Source: CAZAJS01 sp964485635
GTDB taxonomy: Bacteria > Pseudomonadota > Gammaproteobacteria > Francisellales > Francisellaceae
DNA length: 17,099 nucleotides
Direction: 5' to 3'
Assembly (NCBI GenBank): GCA_964485635.1
Contig: CAZAJS010000023.1
Location: 1-17,099, forward strand
The translations under genes and the position numbers were made by a program. The notes beneath the pieces are model-generated. The model was given only the letters and a program-made list of their open reading frames with translations. It did not search any database and was not told the DNA's origin. This document shows positions 6,305 to 14,150 of this stretch, piece after piece; the first letter of the stretch is position 1, and each line of letters begins with the position of its first letter.

Positions 6305-8917
6305 TTAAATCTCCTTTTTCACTTCAATGGTTTCATAAACCTCAATCTGATCGCCAACTTTCACGTCATTATAGTTTTTAACTCCAATTCCGCATTCAAG
6401 GCCTTTCTTAATTTCATTGGCATCTTCTTTATAACGCTTCAATGATTCTAAGCTGCCTTCATAAACAACCACTTGGTCTCGTAAAACACGGATTGGATTA
6501 TTCCGCTTGATGACTCCTTCTGTAACCATGCAACCGGCAATCGCACCAAGTTTCGATGAACGGAACACATCACGTACTTGTGCAACGCCCACAATTTGCT
6601 CACGCAATTCAGGGGATAACATCCCTGACATGGCTTGTTTGACATCATCGATCAGATCATAAATCACACTGTAATAACGTAATTCAGCCTCATCTTGTTC
6701 AATTTGTCGCTTTGCTGCGGCATCAGCTCGGACATTAAAACCAAAGATAATCGCATTTGATGCGACAGCTAAGTTCACATCAGACGCTGTAATCGCACCA
6801 ATACCACTGGCAATCACATCAACACGGACTTCATCCGTTGATAGTTTTAGCAAGGCTTCTTTAATTGCTTCAACAGAACCTTGCATATCAGCTTTTAGAA
6901 TCACGTTTAAGACTTTTTTGTCTTCATTGCTATCTTGCATCCGATCAAACAAGTTTGAAAGTTTCGCAGCTTGTTGCTGTTTTAAGCGCATTTCTTTTTC
7001 TTTTTGCATACGAAATTCAGCCACTTCCCGGGCTTTTTTCTCATCTTTAACCGTCAGCACTTCATCCCCAGCATTCGGCACACCAGAAAGCCCTAAAATT
7101 TCAACCGGAGTTGATGGGCCGGCCTGCTTGACATCTTGTCCTAAGTCATTATACATCGCTCGCACACGACCATACTCAGTACCGCATAGAATGACATCAC
7201 CTTTTTGCAGACACCCTTCTTTCACCAAAATTGTGGCAACAGGCCCACGTCCTTTTTCTAAACGTGATTCGGCCACAACCCCTTTTGCAGGCCCTGCTGG
7301 AATAGCTTTTAATTCCATAACTTCTGCTTGCAGGGCTAATGATTCTAATAAATCATTCACACCTTGGCCTGTATGCGCTGATAGCTCAATAAAGATCGTA
7401 TCACCACCCCAGTCTTCAGGAATAATTTCATAATTTGACAGTTCTGTTTTAACCTGATCAGGGTTAGCCCCTTCTTTATCCATTTTATTAATGGCCACAA
7501 CAATTGGAACACCCGCAGCTTGAGCATGCTGGACGGCCTCGATTGTTTGCGGTTTAACCCCATCATCGGCTGCAACAACCAGAATCACAATATCTGTACT
7601 GCTAGCCCCACGAGCACGCATTGCGGTAAACGCCTCATGGCCCGGTGTATCTAAAAAGGTAACACGACCGGTTTCCGTTGCCACAGAGTATGCTCCAATA
7701 TGCTGTGTGATGCCGCCAGCTTCACTTGCTGCAATTCGTGCTTTACGAATATAATCCAACAAAGACGTTTTTCCATGATCAACATGGCCCATAATTGTGA
7801 CAACAGGCGCTCGCAACTGACCTTCACCAGCCGGTTGCTTTTCTTGATCTTCGGCTAGCGATTGCTCTAACTGTTCTTCTTTATCTTTCTGTTGAGTATA
7901 GGTATGTCCAAATTCTTCAACAATCAACACGGCCGTATCACGGTCTAATGATTGATTAATCGTCGCCATGACACCTAGTTTCATCAACTGTTTGATCACT
8001 TCACCGGATTTCACCGCCATCCGTTGCGCTAACTCACCAACGGTAATCCCATCATACAGGGCGACTTCCCGCTTAATTGGTTGAGCTGATTGCTGTGAGG
8101 TTTGCTGATCACCTTGGCGGTCACCACGCCCTTTCCGTTTGCCACGTTTATCCGCTTTACGGGCATTACCACGCTCATCATCAAACTTAGCATTTTTTTG
8201 CTTGTGCGTCTTATTGCCTGTTGATTTTTTGCTTTTTGCACTTTCTGGTTCAGCTGCAGGTTTACGAAAGTTCGGTTTTTTCTTATTCGTAGTACTTTCT
8301 GATTTTTCTGTTTTTTCTGATGGCTCATCTGGCTCAGTTTGCGCTGTTGGCGTTGGCCGTGATGTAATCTGAAACCCATGATCCTTTTGTGGTTTGCTTG
8401 GCTGAGCTGGCTGCACTGGATCATCCGCTGGTGTTGTCATAGCAATATCGGCATTGTCTGTTTTTGTGGCTGGCTCTGTTGGCGTTTCGACTGTCTGATC
8501 AATATGCGAATCAACGGATGTGTCTAATGGCTCGGAGGCTGCTTGCAAAGACTGATTTGAAACAGACTCTGTTGGATGATCTTCAACAGGTGCTGATTGG
8601 TCTGTCTTGGATTGTTCTGTTTGCTGATGACTGACCGAAGCTTCAGCTGGCTTTTTGACGGTTCGTTTCTTTTTGACTTGTACATTAACCTTTCGGTCAC
8701 CCGCTTTAACTTGCTGCGTTTGACGACGCTTTAAAGTCACACCAGATTTTTTTGCGCCACTTTTTTGAATAAACGCTAATAACTGTTCTTTTTCAACATC
8801 GGAAATTGCATCGTCAATATGACTTTTTTCAATGCCTGCTTGTTTTAGCTTGCTCAGCAAAAGTTCTGGATCAATATTGATCATTTTTGCAAATTGGCCA
8901 ACACTTGTATCTGCCAT
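6305..8917 (-). CDS. infB: Translation initiation factor IF-2
   Basis: The 870-residue GTPase brings formyl-Met-tRNAfMet to the 30S subunit and promotes 50S joining. It starts with a short IF2 N-terminal domain (1-55), then a long hydrophilic linker (about 60-280) rich in Gln, Ser, Thr, Glu, Pro and finally Lys/Arg. A second IF2-N module follows near 285-340 (ITVGELAQRMAVKSGEVIKQL). The G domain shows G1 GHVDHGKT (377-384), G2 GGITQH (401-406), G3 DTPGHE (423-428), G4 NKMD (477-480) and G5 SAHTG (513-517). Domains II-IV continue to the C-terminus and include the fMet-tRNA binding C2 domain (YEGSLESLKRYKEDANEIKKG region). Length is close to the 890 of E. coli IF2-alpha. The start has an AGAGAGGT Shine-Dalgarno; nusA ends 14 bases upstream. 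Several opposite-strand open frames inside it are composition shadows. Confidence 0.98.
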   Translation of the reverse strand: MADTSVGQFAKMINIDPELLLSKLKQAGIEKSHIDDAISDVEKEQLLAFIQKSGAKKSGVTLKRRQTQQVKAGDRKVNVQVKKKRTVKKPAEASVSHQQTEQSKTDQSAPVEDHPTESVSNQSLQAASEPLDTSVDSHIDQTVETPTEPATKTDNADIAMTTPADDPVQPAQPSKPQKDHGFQITSRPTPTAQTEPDEPSEKTEKSESTTNKKKPNFRKPAAEPESAKSKKSTGNKTHKQKNAKFDDERGNARKADKRGKRKGRGDRQGDQQTSQQSAQPIKREVALYDGITVGELAQRMAVKSGEVIKQLMKLGVMATINQSLDRDTAVLIVEEFGHTYTQQKDKEEQLEQSLAEDQEKQPAGEGQLRAPVVTIMGHVDHGKTSLLDYIRKARIAASEAGGITQHIGAYSVATETGRVTFLDTPGHEAFTAMRARGASSTDIVILVVAADDGVKPQTIEAVQHAQAAGVPIVVAINKMDKEGANPDQVKTELSNYEIIPEDWGGDTIFIELSAHTGQGVNDLLESLALQAEVMELKAIPAGPAKGVVAESRLEKGRGPVATILVKEGCLQKGDVILCGTEYGRVRAMYNDLGQDVKQAGPSTPVEILGLSGVPNAGDEVLTVKDEKKAREVAEFRMQKEKEMRLKQQQAAKLSNLFDRMQDSNEDKKVLNVILKADMQGSVEAIKEALLKLSTDEVRVDVIASGIGAITASDVNLAVASNAIIFGFNVRADAAAKRQIEQDEAELRYYSVIYDLIDDVKQAMSGMLSPELREQIVGVAQVRDVFRSSKLGAIAGCMVTEGVIKRNNPIRVLRDQVVVYEGSLESLKRYKEDANEIKKGLECGIGVKNYNDVKVGDQIEVYETIEVKKEI

Positions 8918-8931
8918 ATAACTACCTCTCT

Positions 8932-10407
8932 TTAACTTTCTGCCTCAAACCAATGGGCTCTTGCTTTCATAATCAAATCAGCTGCTTGTGATTCTTGCAA
9001 TGGTAGCATTTCTGTTACTTCATCTGTTGCAAGTTCAGCAAAATCATCAAGTGTTTTGATTCCCTGTTCTGCTAACTGATATGCCCATTGCTCTTGCATT
9101 CCTTCTAAGGACAATAAATCGTCTGCCGGCTTGCTTTCTGATAGCGCTTGTGAAATTAATGCGGTTTTCGCTCTTGCTTGAAGCTCTTGCGTCATTTCTG
9201 CATCAAATCCATCAATGGCTAATAGTTCTTCTGGATCTTCATAAGCGACCTCTTCTAACGCACTAAAGCCTTCTTCAATCAATAGTTCAGCCACATCTTG
9301 CTCAATATCAAGCGCTTGCATAAATAAATTCGCAATCCGCTGTGTTTCTTCACTTTGCTTTTCTTCAGCATCTGATTCAGACATCACATTAATTTCCCAG
9401 CCTGTTAATTCGCTTGCTAAACGAACGTTTTGACCATTTCGGCCAATGGCTTGTGACAAATGTTCATCTTTCACCGCAACATCCATGACTTGCGTCTCTT
9501 CATCTAAAATGACGGAAACCACTTCTGCCGGAGCAATCGCTTTAATCACAAATTGTGCTGGTTCATCATCCCATAGAACAATATCAATGCGCTCACCTTG
9601 CAACTCATCAGTAATTGCTTGAATCCGAGAACCACGCATACCGACACAAGCCCCAACAGGATCAAGTCGTTGATCATTAGACTTAACTGCAATTTTAGCG
9701 CGTGAGCCAGGATCTCGTGCAATGGCTTTGACTTCCATTAATTGCTCTTCAATTTCTGGCACTTCAAGTGCTAATAATGCTGCTAACATCGCATTGTTAG
9801 TCCGACTTAATAAAATCGGACAGCCTTTGACCTCTGAGTCAACATCCTTAATCACAGCACGCACTTTGTCATTAATGCGGTAACGTTCTCCAGGTATCAA
9901 TTCTTTTTTATATAAGATCCCTTCGGCCTCTTCACCAAGATCTAAAATCACAAAATCATAGGTTGCCCGTTTAACTTGGCCATAAACAATTTGACCAATT
10001 TTATTGGCATAATTTTCAATCATTCGCTGTTTTTCAGCCGCTCGAACTTTTTGAATAATAATTTGCTTTGCGGTAGTCGCAGCGATTCGACCAAATTCTA
10101 TTGATGGAATCTCTTCTTCGATGATATCCCCTACTTGAACATCATACCCTTTTTCTTGGGCAACATCGACAAAAAATTCAGCTGCATAATTCGTCACATC
10201 ATGATCTTCATCAACGACTTGCCAACGCCGAAATGTTTGATAGTCACCTGTTTTACGATCAATTGTCACACGTACATCAATATCTTGTTCATAACGTTTT
10301 TTCGTTGCAACTGCTAATGCTTCTTCCATTGCGTCAAACAGCAGATCTTGACTGACTGATTTTTCATTTGCAACCGAATCAATTACCATTAATAATTCTT
10401 TACTCAT
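8932..10407 (-). CDS. nusA: Transcription termination/antitermination protein NusA
   Basis: NusA binds RNA polymerase and nascent RNA to control pausing, termination and antitermination. The 491-residue protein has the full gammaproteobacterial layout: polymerase-binding N-terminal domain (1-135), S1 (about 136-202, IGQIVYGQVKRATYDFVILDL), KH1 with GMRGSRI (256-262), KH2 with GRNGQNV (322-328), and two acidic repeats, AR1 (about 358-420) and AR2 (about 428-490). The two acidic repeats are the feature of the E. coli-type protein (495 residues), where AR2 contacts the alpha subunit C-terminal domain. A good AAGGTGAG Shine-Dalgarno precedes the ATG. It lies 40 bases downstream of rimP and 14 upstream of infB, in the standard order. 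Confidence 0.98.
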   Translation of the reverse strand: MSKELLMVIDSVANEKSVSQDLLFDAMEEALAVATKKRYEQDIDVRVTIDRKTGDYQTFRRWQVVDEDHDVTNYAAEFFVDVAQEKGYDVQVGDIIEEEIPSIEFGRIAATTAKQIIIQKVRAAEKQRMIENYANKIGQIVYGQVKRATYDFVILDLGEEAEGILYKKELIPGERYRINDKVRAVIKDVDSEVKGCPILLSRTNNAMLAALLALEVPEIEEQLMEVKAIARDPGSRAKIAVKSNDQRLDPVGACVGMRGSRIQAITDELQGERIDIVLWDDEPAQFVIKAIAPAEVVSVILDEETQVMDVAVKDEHLSQAIGRNGQNVRLASELTGWEINVMSESDAEEKQSEETQRIANLFMQALDIEQDVAELLIEEGFSALEEVAYEDPEELLAIDGFDAEMTQELQARAKTALISQALSESKPADDLLSLEGMQEQWAYQLAEQGIKTLDDFAELATDEVTEMLPLQESQAADLIMKARAHWFEAES

Positions 10408-10447
10408 TTTCTCACCTTAACGATTTTAAGCTATATTTGCCATTGGC

Positions 10448-10906
10448 TTAAATAGTTGGAACTACTTTCATACGCTCCACATCTGCAAAATCAAATGTCA
10501 ATGTGGCATCAGGTTGCCCTTTTAATATTAATGTGACATTATCATTGTCAACATGGCTAATGGTGCCTTTTGCTTTACGTTGCCCTTGTATCATTGTCGC
10601 AAATTTAATGCTAACTTCAAACCCAATCACACTCGCGGCCTGAGCACTATTAAAAATCCGTCGATCAGCCCCAGGTGAAGAAACCTCTAAGGTGTAATGC
10701 CCCTCAATCGGGTCTTCTACATCTAATAAGGCACTAATCGCTCGACTCACTGTTTCACAGTCTTCAATTCCAATCCCATTTTCATGATCAATATAAACGC
10801 GTACAGTTAAATTGTGATTTGCACCAAAACATTCAATGCCCCATAGAATAAAACCAAGGTCATCTACAACGGGATTTAACAAATCATATAATTGATCTTC
10901 TAACAT
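10448..10906 (-). CDS. rimP: Ribosome maturation factor RimP
   Basis: The 152-residue product is RimP, needed for late 30S assembly in the region of S12 and the central pseudoknot. The N-terminal alpha/beta domain contains LEDQLYDLLNPVVDDLGF and LTVRVYIDHENGIGIEDCE; the conserved LEVSSPGADR marks the middle, and a small SH3-like domain with KAKGTISHVDNDNVTLIL closes the protein. Length matches the family (about 150). AAGAGGGT lies about 7 bases before the ATG; another ATG four bases upstream (ATGAATG) is out of frame and closes quickly. The gene follows tRNA-fMet as in the E. coli metY-rimP-nusA-infB operon. I see no convincing promoter between the tRNA terminator and this start, so readthrough from the tRNA promoter may drive the operon. 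Confidence 0.95.
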   Translation of the reverse strand: MLEDQLYDLLNPVVDDLGFILWGIECFGANHNLTVRVYIDHENGIGIEDCETVSRAISALLDVEDPIEGHYTLEVSSPGADRRIFNSAQAASVIGFEVSIKFATMIQGQRKAKGTISHVDNDNVTLILKGQPDATLTFDFADVERMKVVPTI

Positions 10907-10955
10907 TCATGACCCTCTTTTTGACACAATGGAAATATTGACAAATTTTACATAC

Positions 10956-10980
10956 AAAAAAAGCCCTTAAAGGGCTTTTT
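10956..10980 (-). terminator. Strong intrinsic terminator/attenuator after tRNA-fMet
   Basis: On the minus strand a perfect stem AAAAAGCCCTT / AAGGGCTTTTT with a single-base centre (practically a 4-base loop) ends in seven T. It lies about 19 bases past the tRNA 3' end and 50 before rimP. Because both arms carry the A and T runs it is symmetric and could act on both strands, but only minus-strand transcription is expected here. It probably ends most tRNA transcripts and lets a fraction read on into rimP. Confidence 0.88.
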
Positions 10981-10998
10981 AAAAACTTATAATTTTTT

Positions 10999-11075
<77 letters not shown>

Positions 11076-11088
11076 TCAACAATTACCA

Positions 11089-11117
11089 ATATTACCAGCA
11101 TCGATTGCAAATAACAA
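11089..11117 (-). promoter_or_regulatory. Promoter of tRNA-fMet (and probably rimP operon)
   Basis: On the minus strand TTGTTA (-35, 11112-11117) and TAATAT (-10, 11089-11094) are 17 bases apart, and TGG directly before the -10 makes it an extended -10. The start would fall near 11082, a leader of about 6 nt before tRNA base 1. It sits in the 47-base gap after recX. Confidence 0.6.
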
Positions 11118-11122
11118 GGGGT

Positions 11123-11632
11123 TTATTCAACTTTATTAAAAAAAGATTCACCAGTCTTTGCAGCTTGTTCCGTGACTTGATAAATCAAGCTTGAATCAAA
11201 TCCTTGTCCCATTAAATACCGTACAGCACGTTGATACTGTTTTTGATCATGCCAATCGAGTGTATTAAAACGACGTTGCAAGCTTTTACAGGCTATCTCA
11301 AACCAGTCTAGAGGCTGTTGCTGAAACACTTGATCAATCAATGAGACATCTAGGCCTTTTTGAAAAGCTTTTTGATAAATCCGCTTTGGGCCTCGATATT
11401 TTGATAATTCAACACTGACTAAACGCTGTGCGCAACGTTCATCCGACTGCCAACCTTGCTGTTGAATGTAATCAAGTGCTGATTCAATTTGTGCATCATC
11501 CAATTGAAATCGCTGTGTTAGTTTTTGAGCTAACACAGCACGAGAATATTCTTGCCGGGCTAAGAGTCCTTGTAAATATGCGATTAATTGCACATTATTT
11601 TTCGGTGGTTGTTGTTTGGCTTGTTGCGTCAT
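11123..11632 (-). CDS. recX: Regulatory protein RecX
   Basis: The product (169 residues from this start) is RecX, which binds RecA filaments and limits their extension and activity. It is all-helical, with the repeated three-helix RecX pattern: LIAYLQGLLARQEYSRAVLAQKL, IESALDYIQQQGWQSDERCAQRLV, SKYRGPKRIYQKAFQKG, and a last repeat with RAVRYLMGQGFDSSLIYQV. The frame stays open further upstream inside recA, but that extension (GKLCRLLCQIYQ) only mirrors recA coding sequence. The ATG at 11632 gives a start comparable to other RecX proteins; an ATG 9 bases earlier (11641) or a GTG at 11593 just beyond the recA stop are alternatives, none with a clear Shine-Dalgarno. The chosen start overlaps recA by 38 nt, implying translation coupled to recA. 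Confidence 0.87.
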   Translation of the reverse strand: MTQQAKQQPPKNNVQLIAYLQGLLARQEYSRAVLAQKLTQRFQLDDAQIESALDYIQQQGWQSDERCAQRLVSVELSKYRGPKRIYQKAFQKGLDVSLIDQVFQQQPLDWFEIACKSLQRRFNTLDWHDQKQYQRAVRYLMGQGFDSSLIYQVTEQAAKTGESFFNKVE

Positions 11633-12653
11633 GATCGTCATCTTGTTGTTGTGCACTTGGTAAATCTGGCAAAGCAAGCGACATAATTTTCCCATATAAA
11701 GTCTGAACAATATCTGGATGCTGTTTTAGATATTGGCGCACATTATCTTTACCTTGACCAATACGCTCGCCATTATAGCTATACCATGCCCCGGCTTTTT
11801 GGATTAGTTCATATTTAACGCCTAAGTCAATTAACTCACCTTCTAAAGAAACGCCTTCTCCATATAACACATCAAAAGCTGCTTGTTTAAATGGCGGAGC
11901 TACTTTATTTTTCACAACTTTAACTTTTGTCTCATTACCTAGAATTTCATCGCCTTTTTTAATTTGTGTCCCTCGGCGAATTTCTAAACGAACCGATGAG
12001 TAGAATTTTAATGCATTCCCGCCCGTTGTCGTTTCTGGGTTTCCAAACATCACCCCAATTTTCATTCTTAGCTGGTTAATGAAAATGACCATGGTATTAG
12101 CGCGTTTGATGTTCGCTGTCAATTTACGTAAGGCTTGTGACATTAACCGCGCTTGAAGCCCCATATGTGAATCGCCCATATCACCTTCAATTTCTGCTTT
12201 CGGTGTTAAGGCGGCAACTGAGTCCACTACAACCACATCCATGGCATTTGAGCGAACTAAGGTATCTGCAATTTCAAGGGCTTGTTCGCCGGTATCCGGC
12301 TGTGAGACCACCAAATCATCTAATTGAACCCCTAATGCTCGAGCATAAACGGGATCTAATGCGTGCTCAGCATCAATAAATGCCGCTGTCCCACCTTTCT
12401 TTTGACATTCAGCAATAGCTTGTAATGCTAAAGTCGTTTTCCCCGAAGACTCTGGGCCATAAATTTCAATAACACGCCCTTTCGGCAACCCGCCAACACC
12501 TAAGGCGATATCTAATCCAAGTGATCCAGTTGAATATACTGACACATCATGCGCATGAGGCGCATCCCCAAGCCGCATGACAGAACCTTTTCCATATTGT
12601 TTTTCAATTTGAGATAATGCAGCATTTAATGCCTGATTTTTTTGATCACTCAT
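11595..12653 (-). CDS. recA: Recombinase A (RecA)
   Basis: The 352-residue protein is the DNA strand-exchange ATPase of homologous recombination and recombination repair. Walker A GPESSGKT is at residues 66-73, Walker B VVVVD at 140-144, and the DNA-binding loops L1 (around 157-165, EGDMGDSHMG) and L2 (about 195-210, MKIGVMFGNPETTTGGNA) are canonical. The C-terminal domain ends in a Gln/Asp/Thr-rich acidic tail (QQQDDDHDATSQ), as usual. AAAAAGGA lies about 6 bases before the ATG. The gene probably has its own promoter in the 84-base gap after the phosphohexomutase and is followed by overlapping recX. No CTGT-N8-ACAG LexA box is visible upstream. Confidence 0.99.
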   Translation of the reverse strand: MSDQKNQALNAALSQIEKQYGKGSVMRLGDAPHAHDVSVYSTGSLGLDIALGVGGLPKGRVIEIYGPESSGKTTLALQAIAECQKKGGTAAFIDAEHALDPVYARALGVQLDDLVVSQPDTGEQALEIADTLVRSNAMDVVVVDSVAALTPKAEIEGDMGDSHMGLQARLMSQALRKLTANIKRANTMVIFINQLRMKIGVMFGNPETTTGGNALKFYSSVRLEIRRGTQIKKGDEILGNETKVKVVKNKVAPPFKQAAFDVLYGEGVSLEGELIDLGVKYELIQKAGAWYSYNGERIGQGKDNVRQYLKQHPDIVQTLYGKIMSLALPDLPSAQQQDDDHDATSQTTTTEK

Positions 12654-12676
12654 TGTCAGTCCTTTTTGTTACGACT

Positions 12677-12685
12677 TTTATAACA
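12677..12685 (-). promoter_or_regulatory. Extended -10 promoter of recA
   Basis: TGTTATAAA on the minus strand is an extended -10 (TGn plus TATAAA, 5 of 6). The -35 position is poor. A start near 12670 would give a leader of about 17 nt containing the AAAAAGGA ribosome site (12660-12667). A separate TTGACG lies further upstream without a well-spaced -10. A very short GGCG/CGCT hairpin followed by TTTTA just after the mutase stop (about 12710-12730) is too small to call a terminator. Confidence 0.45.
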
Positions 12686-12737
12686 TCTAATTTATCATGG
12701 TTTGCATTACTATAAAAGCGTCAACCGCCATTGGTCT

Positions 12738-14126
12738 TTACTGATATTGATCTGCCATTGCTTGTACCCACTCCATAAAATCTGATTGAATGCTGTGTAA
12801 CTTGTCAGCTGAATCAGCTTCAAAACGAAACACTAATTTCGGCGTGGTATTTGAAGCACGAACTAACGCCCATCCTTCAGAAAATTCAACCCTTAATCCA
12901 TCAATAGTGATAATATCGGCCTCCGGATATTTATCTGGTGCTTGCTGACCTAGGGCATCCATAACATCAAATTTAACCTCATCGGCAACCTCAATCGACA
13001 ATTCAGGCGTACTTAACAGGTTCGGAATTTTAGCAAATACAGCATCTGCATCATTGGCTTGCTCAGATAAAATCTCAACAAGCCGTGCTCCGACATACAT
13101 CCCATCATCAAACCCAGGCCAGCGATCATTAAAAAAGATATGCCCACTCATTTCACCTGCAAGCGCAATCGGTGTCGTTTTCATTTTTTGCTTAATTAGT
13201 GCGTGGCCTGTTTGATACATTAAAGGCACACCCCCATGCGCCTTAACAAAATCAGCCACGGCTTTTGAACATTTAACATCATACAAAATCGTACTTCCAG
13301 GTTGGTGGCGTAAAACTTGTTGTGCAAATAACATTAACTGACGATCTGGATAAATAATTTCTCCTTGTGGTGTCACAACGCCAAGTCGATCCGCATCGCC
13401 ATCAAATGCTAAGCCAATATCAGCATGATGCTGAGCAACCGCCTGCTTTAAGCTTTCTAAATTTTCAGGTTTACTGGGATCTGGGTGATGGTTGGGAAAA
13501 GTCCCATCGACGTGGCAAAACTGTTCTACCACGTCACACCCAAGTGCTTGAAATAACTTTGGTGCAACCGACCCGGCAATACCATTGCCTGCATCAATCA
13601 CAACTTTAAGAGATTTTTTTAAATGAATTGAGCGTTTGACTGCATCAATGTAAGCATCAATTGCTTGGGAATTGATTTGTTGCTCTCCGGTTTGTGAAGG
13701 AGAATCAATGGCTTGATCAACGATGCGTTGATATAACGCTTGAATCGTTTCATTCGCCAATGTCTGACCTCCAATCGTCATTTTTAATCCATTATAATCC
13801 TTCGGATTATGACTGCCTGTTAACATAACGCCCGTTGCCTGTGCTTGCTCAATAGCAGTATGATAAAGAACAGGCGTGGGAACAGCACCAATATTAATTA
13901 CATGACAACCAACTGACATTAACCCTTCTGATAATGCTTTAAGTAATGCCGGCCCCGATATACGTCCATCTCGACCAATGACGACTTGGTGATAGCCTTG
14001 TGATTTAGCTTGTGTTCCATAAGCCTGAGCGATTTGATAGACAATGGATTCATTTAATGTTGTTGGTACAATGCCTCGAATATCATAGGCGCGAAAAATA
14101 CTTGCTGGTACAGGTTGTTGTATCAT
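12738..14126 (-). CDS. algC: Phosphomannomutase/phosphoglucomutase (AlgC type)
   Basis: The 462-residue enzyme interconverts hexose 1- and 6-phosphates (mannose and/or glucose) through a phosphoserine, feeding GDP-mannose, LPS core or other surface polysaccharide synthesis. All four alpha-D-phosphohexomutase domains are present. The phosphoserine is S105 in TGSHNP (103-108), the metal-binding loop is DGDADR (242-247), the sugar-recognition loop GEMSGH (324-329), and the phosphate-binding loop RASNTTP (423-429). Length and the GEMSGH loop match Pseudomonas AlgC (463 residues), a dual-specificity enzyme; GlmM has a different loop (GEQSGH) and is unlikely. An AAGGA ribosome site lies 9 bases before the ATG. 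It starts 24 bases after the methyltransferase gene ends, so the two are probably co-transcribed. Which sugar dominates cannot be told from sequence. Confidence 0.94.
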   Translation of the reverse strand: MIQQPVPASIFRAYDIRGIVPTTLNESIVYQIAQAYGTQAKSQGYHQVVIGRDGRISGPALLKALSEGLMSVGCHVINIGAVPTPVLYHTAIEQAQATGVMLTGSHNPKDYNGLKMTIGGQTLANETIQALYQRIVDQAIDSPSQTGEQQINSQAIDAYIDAVKRSIHLKKSLKVVIDAGNGIAGSVAPKLFQALGCDVVEQFCHVDGTFPNHHPDPSKPENLESLKQAVAQHHADIGLAFDGDADRLGVVTPQGEIIYPDRQLMLFAQQVLRHQPGSTILYDVKCSKAVADFVKAHGGVPLMYQTGHALIKQKMKTTPIALAGEMSGHIFFNDRWPGFDDGMYVGARLVEILSEQANDADAVFAKIPNLLSTPELSIEVADEVKFDVMDALGQQAPDKYPEADIITIDGLRVEFSEGWALVRASNTTPKLVFRFEADSADKLHSIQSDFMEWVQAMADQYQ

Positions 14127-14150
14127 GATAGATCATCCTTATTTTGATTA

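Noticed and set aside
6918..7433. 171-residue open frame on the plus strand inside infB
   Set aside because: It lies wholly antisense to the conserved IF2 GTPase and domain II, is Ser/Cys-rich in a way typical of an antisense shadow, and has no recognisable domain.
8029..8424. 131-residue minus-strand frame overlapping the IF2 linker, with a plus-strand frame at 8139-8372
   Set aside because: Both come from the Lys/Gln/Ser-rich disordered linker of IF2, where stop codons are rare in all frames; no start signal or family match.
8139..8700. Apparent repeats in the region coding for the IF2 linker
   Set aside because: The similarity is low-complexity codon use (Gln, Ser, Thr, Lys), not an array with regular units and spacers, so neither CRISPR nor tandem repeat.
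11633..11710. Longer recX beginning at an ATG at 11710
   Set aside because: The added 26 residues just translate recA in another frame and do not resemble RecX; the start would lie deep within recA.
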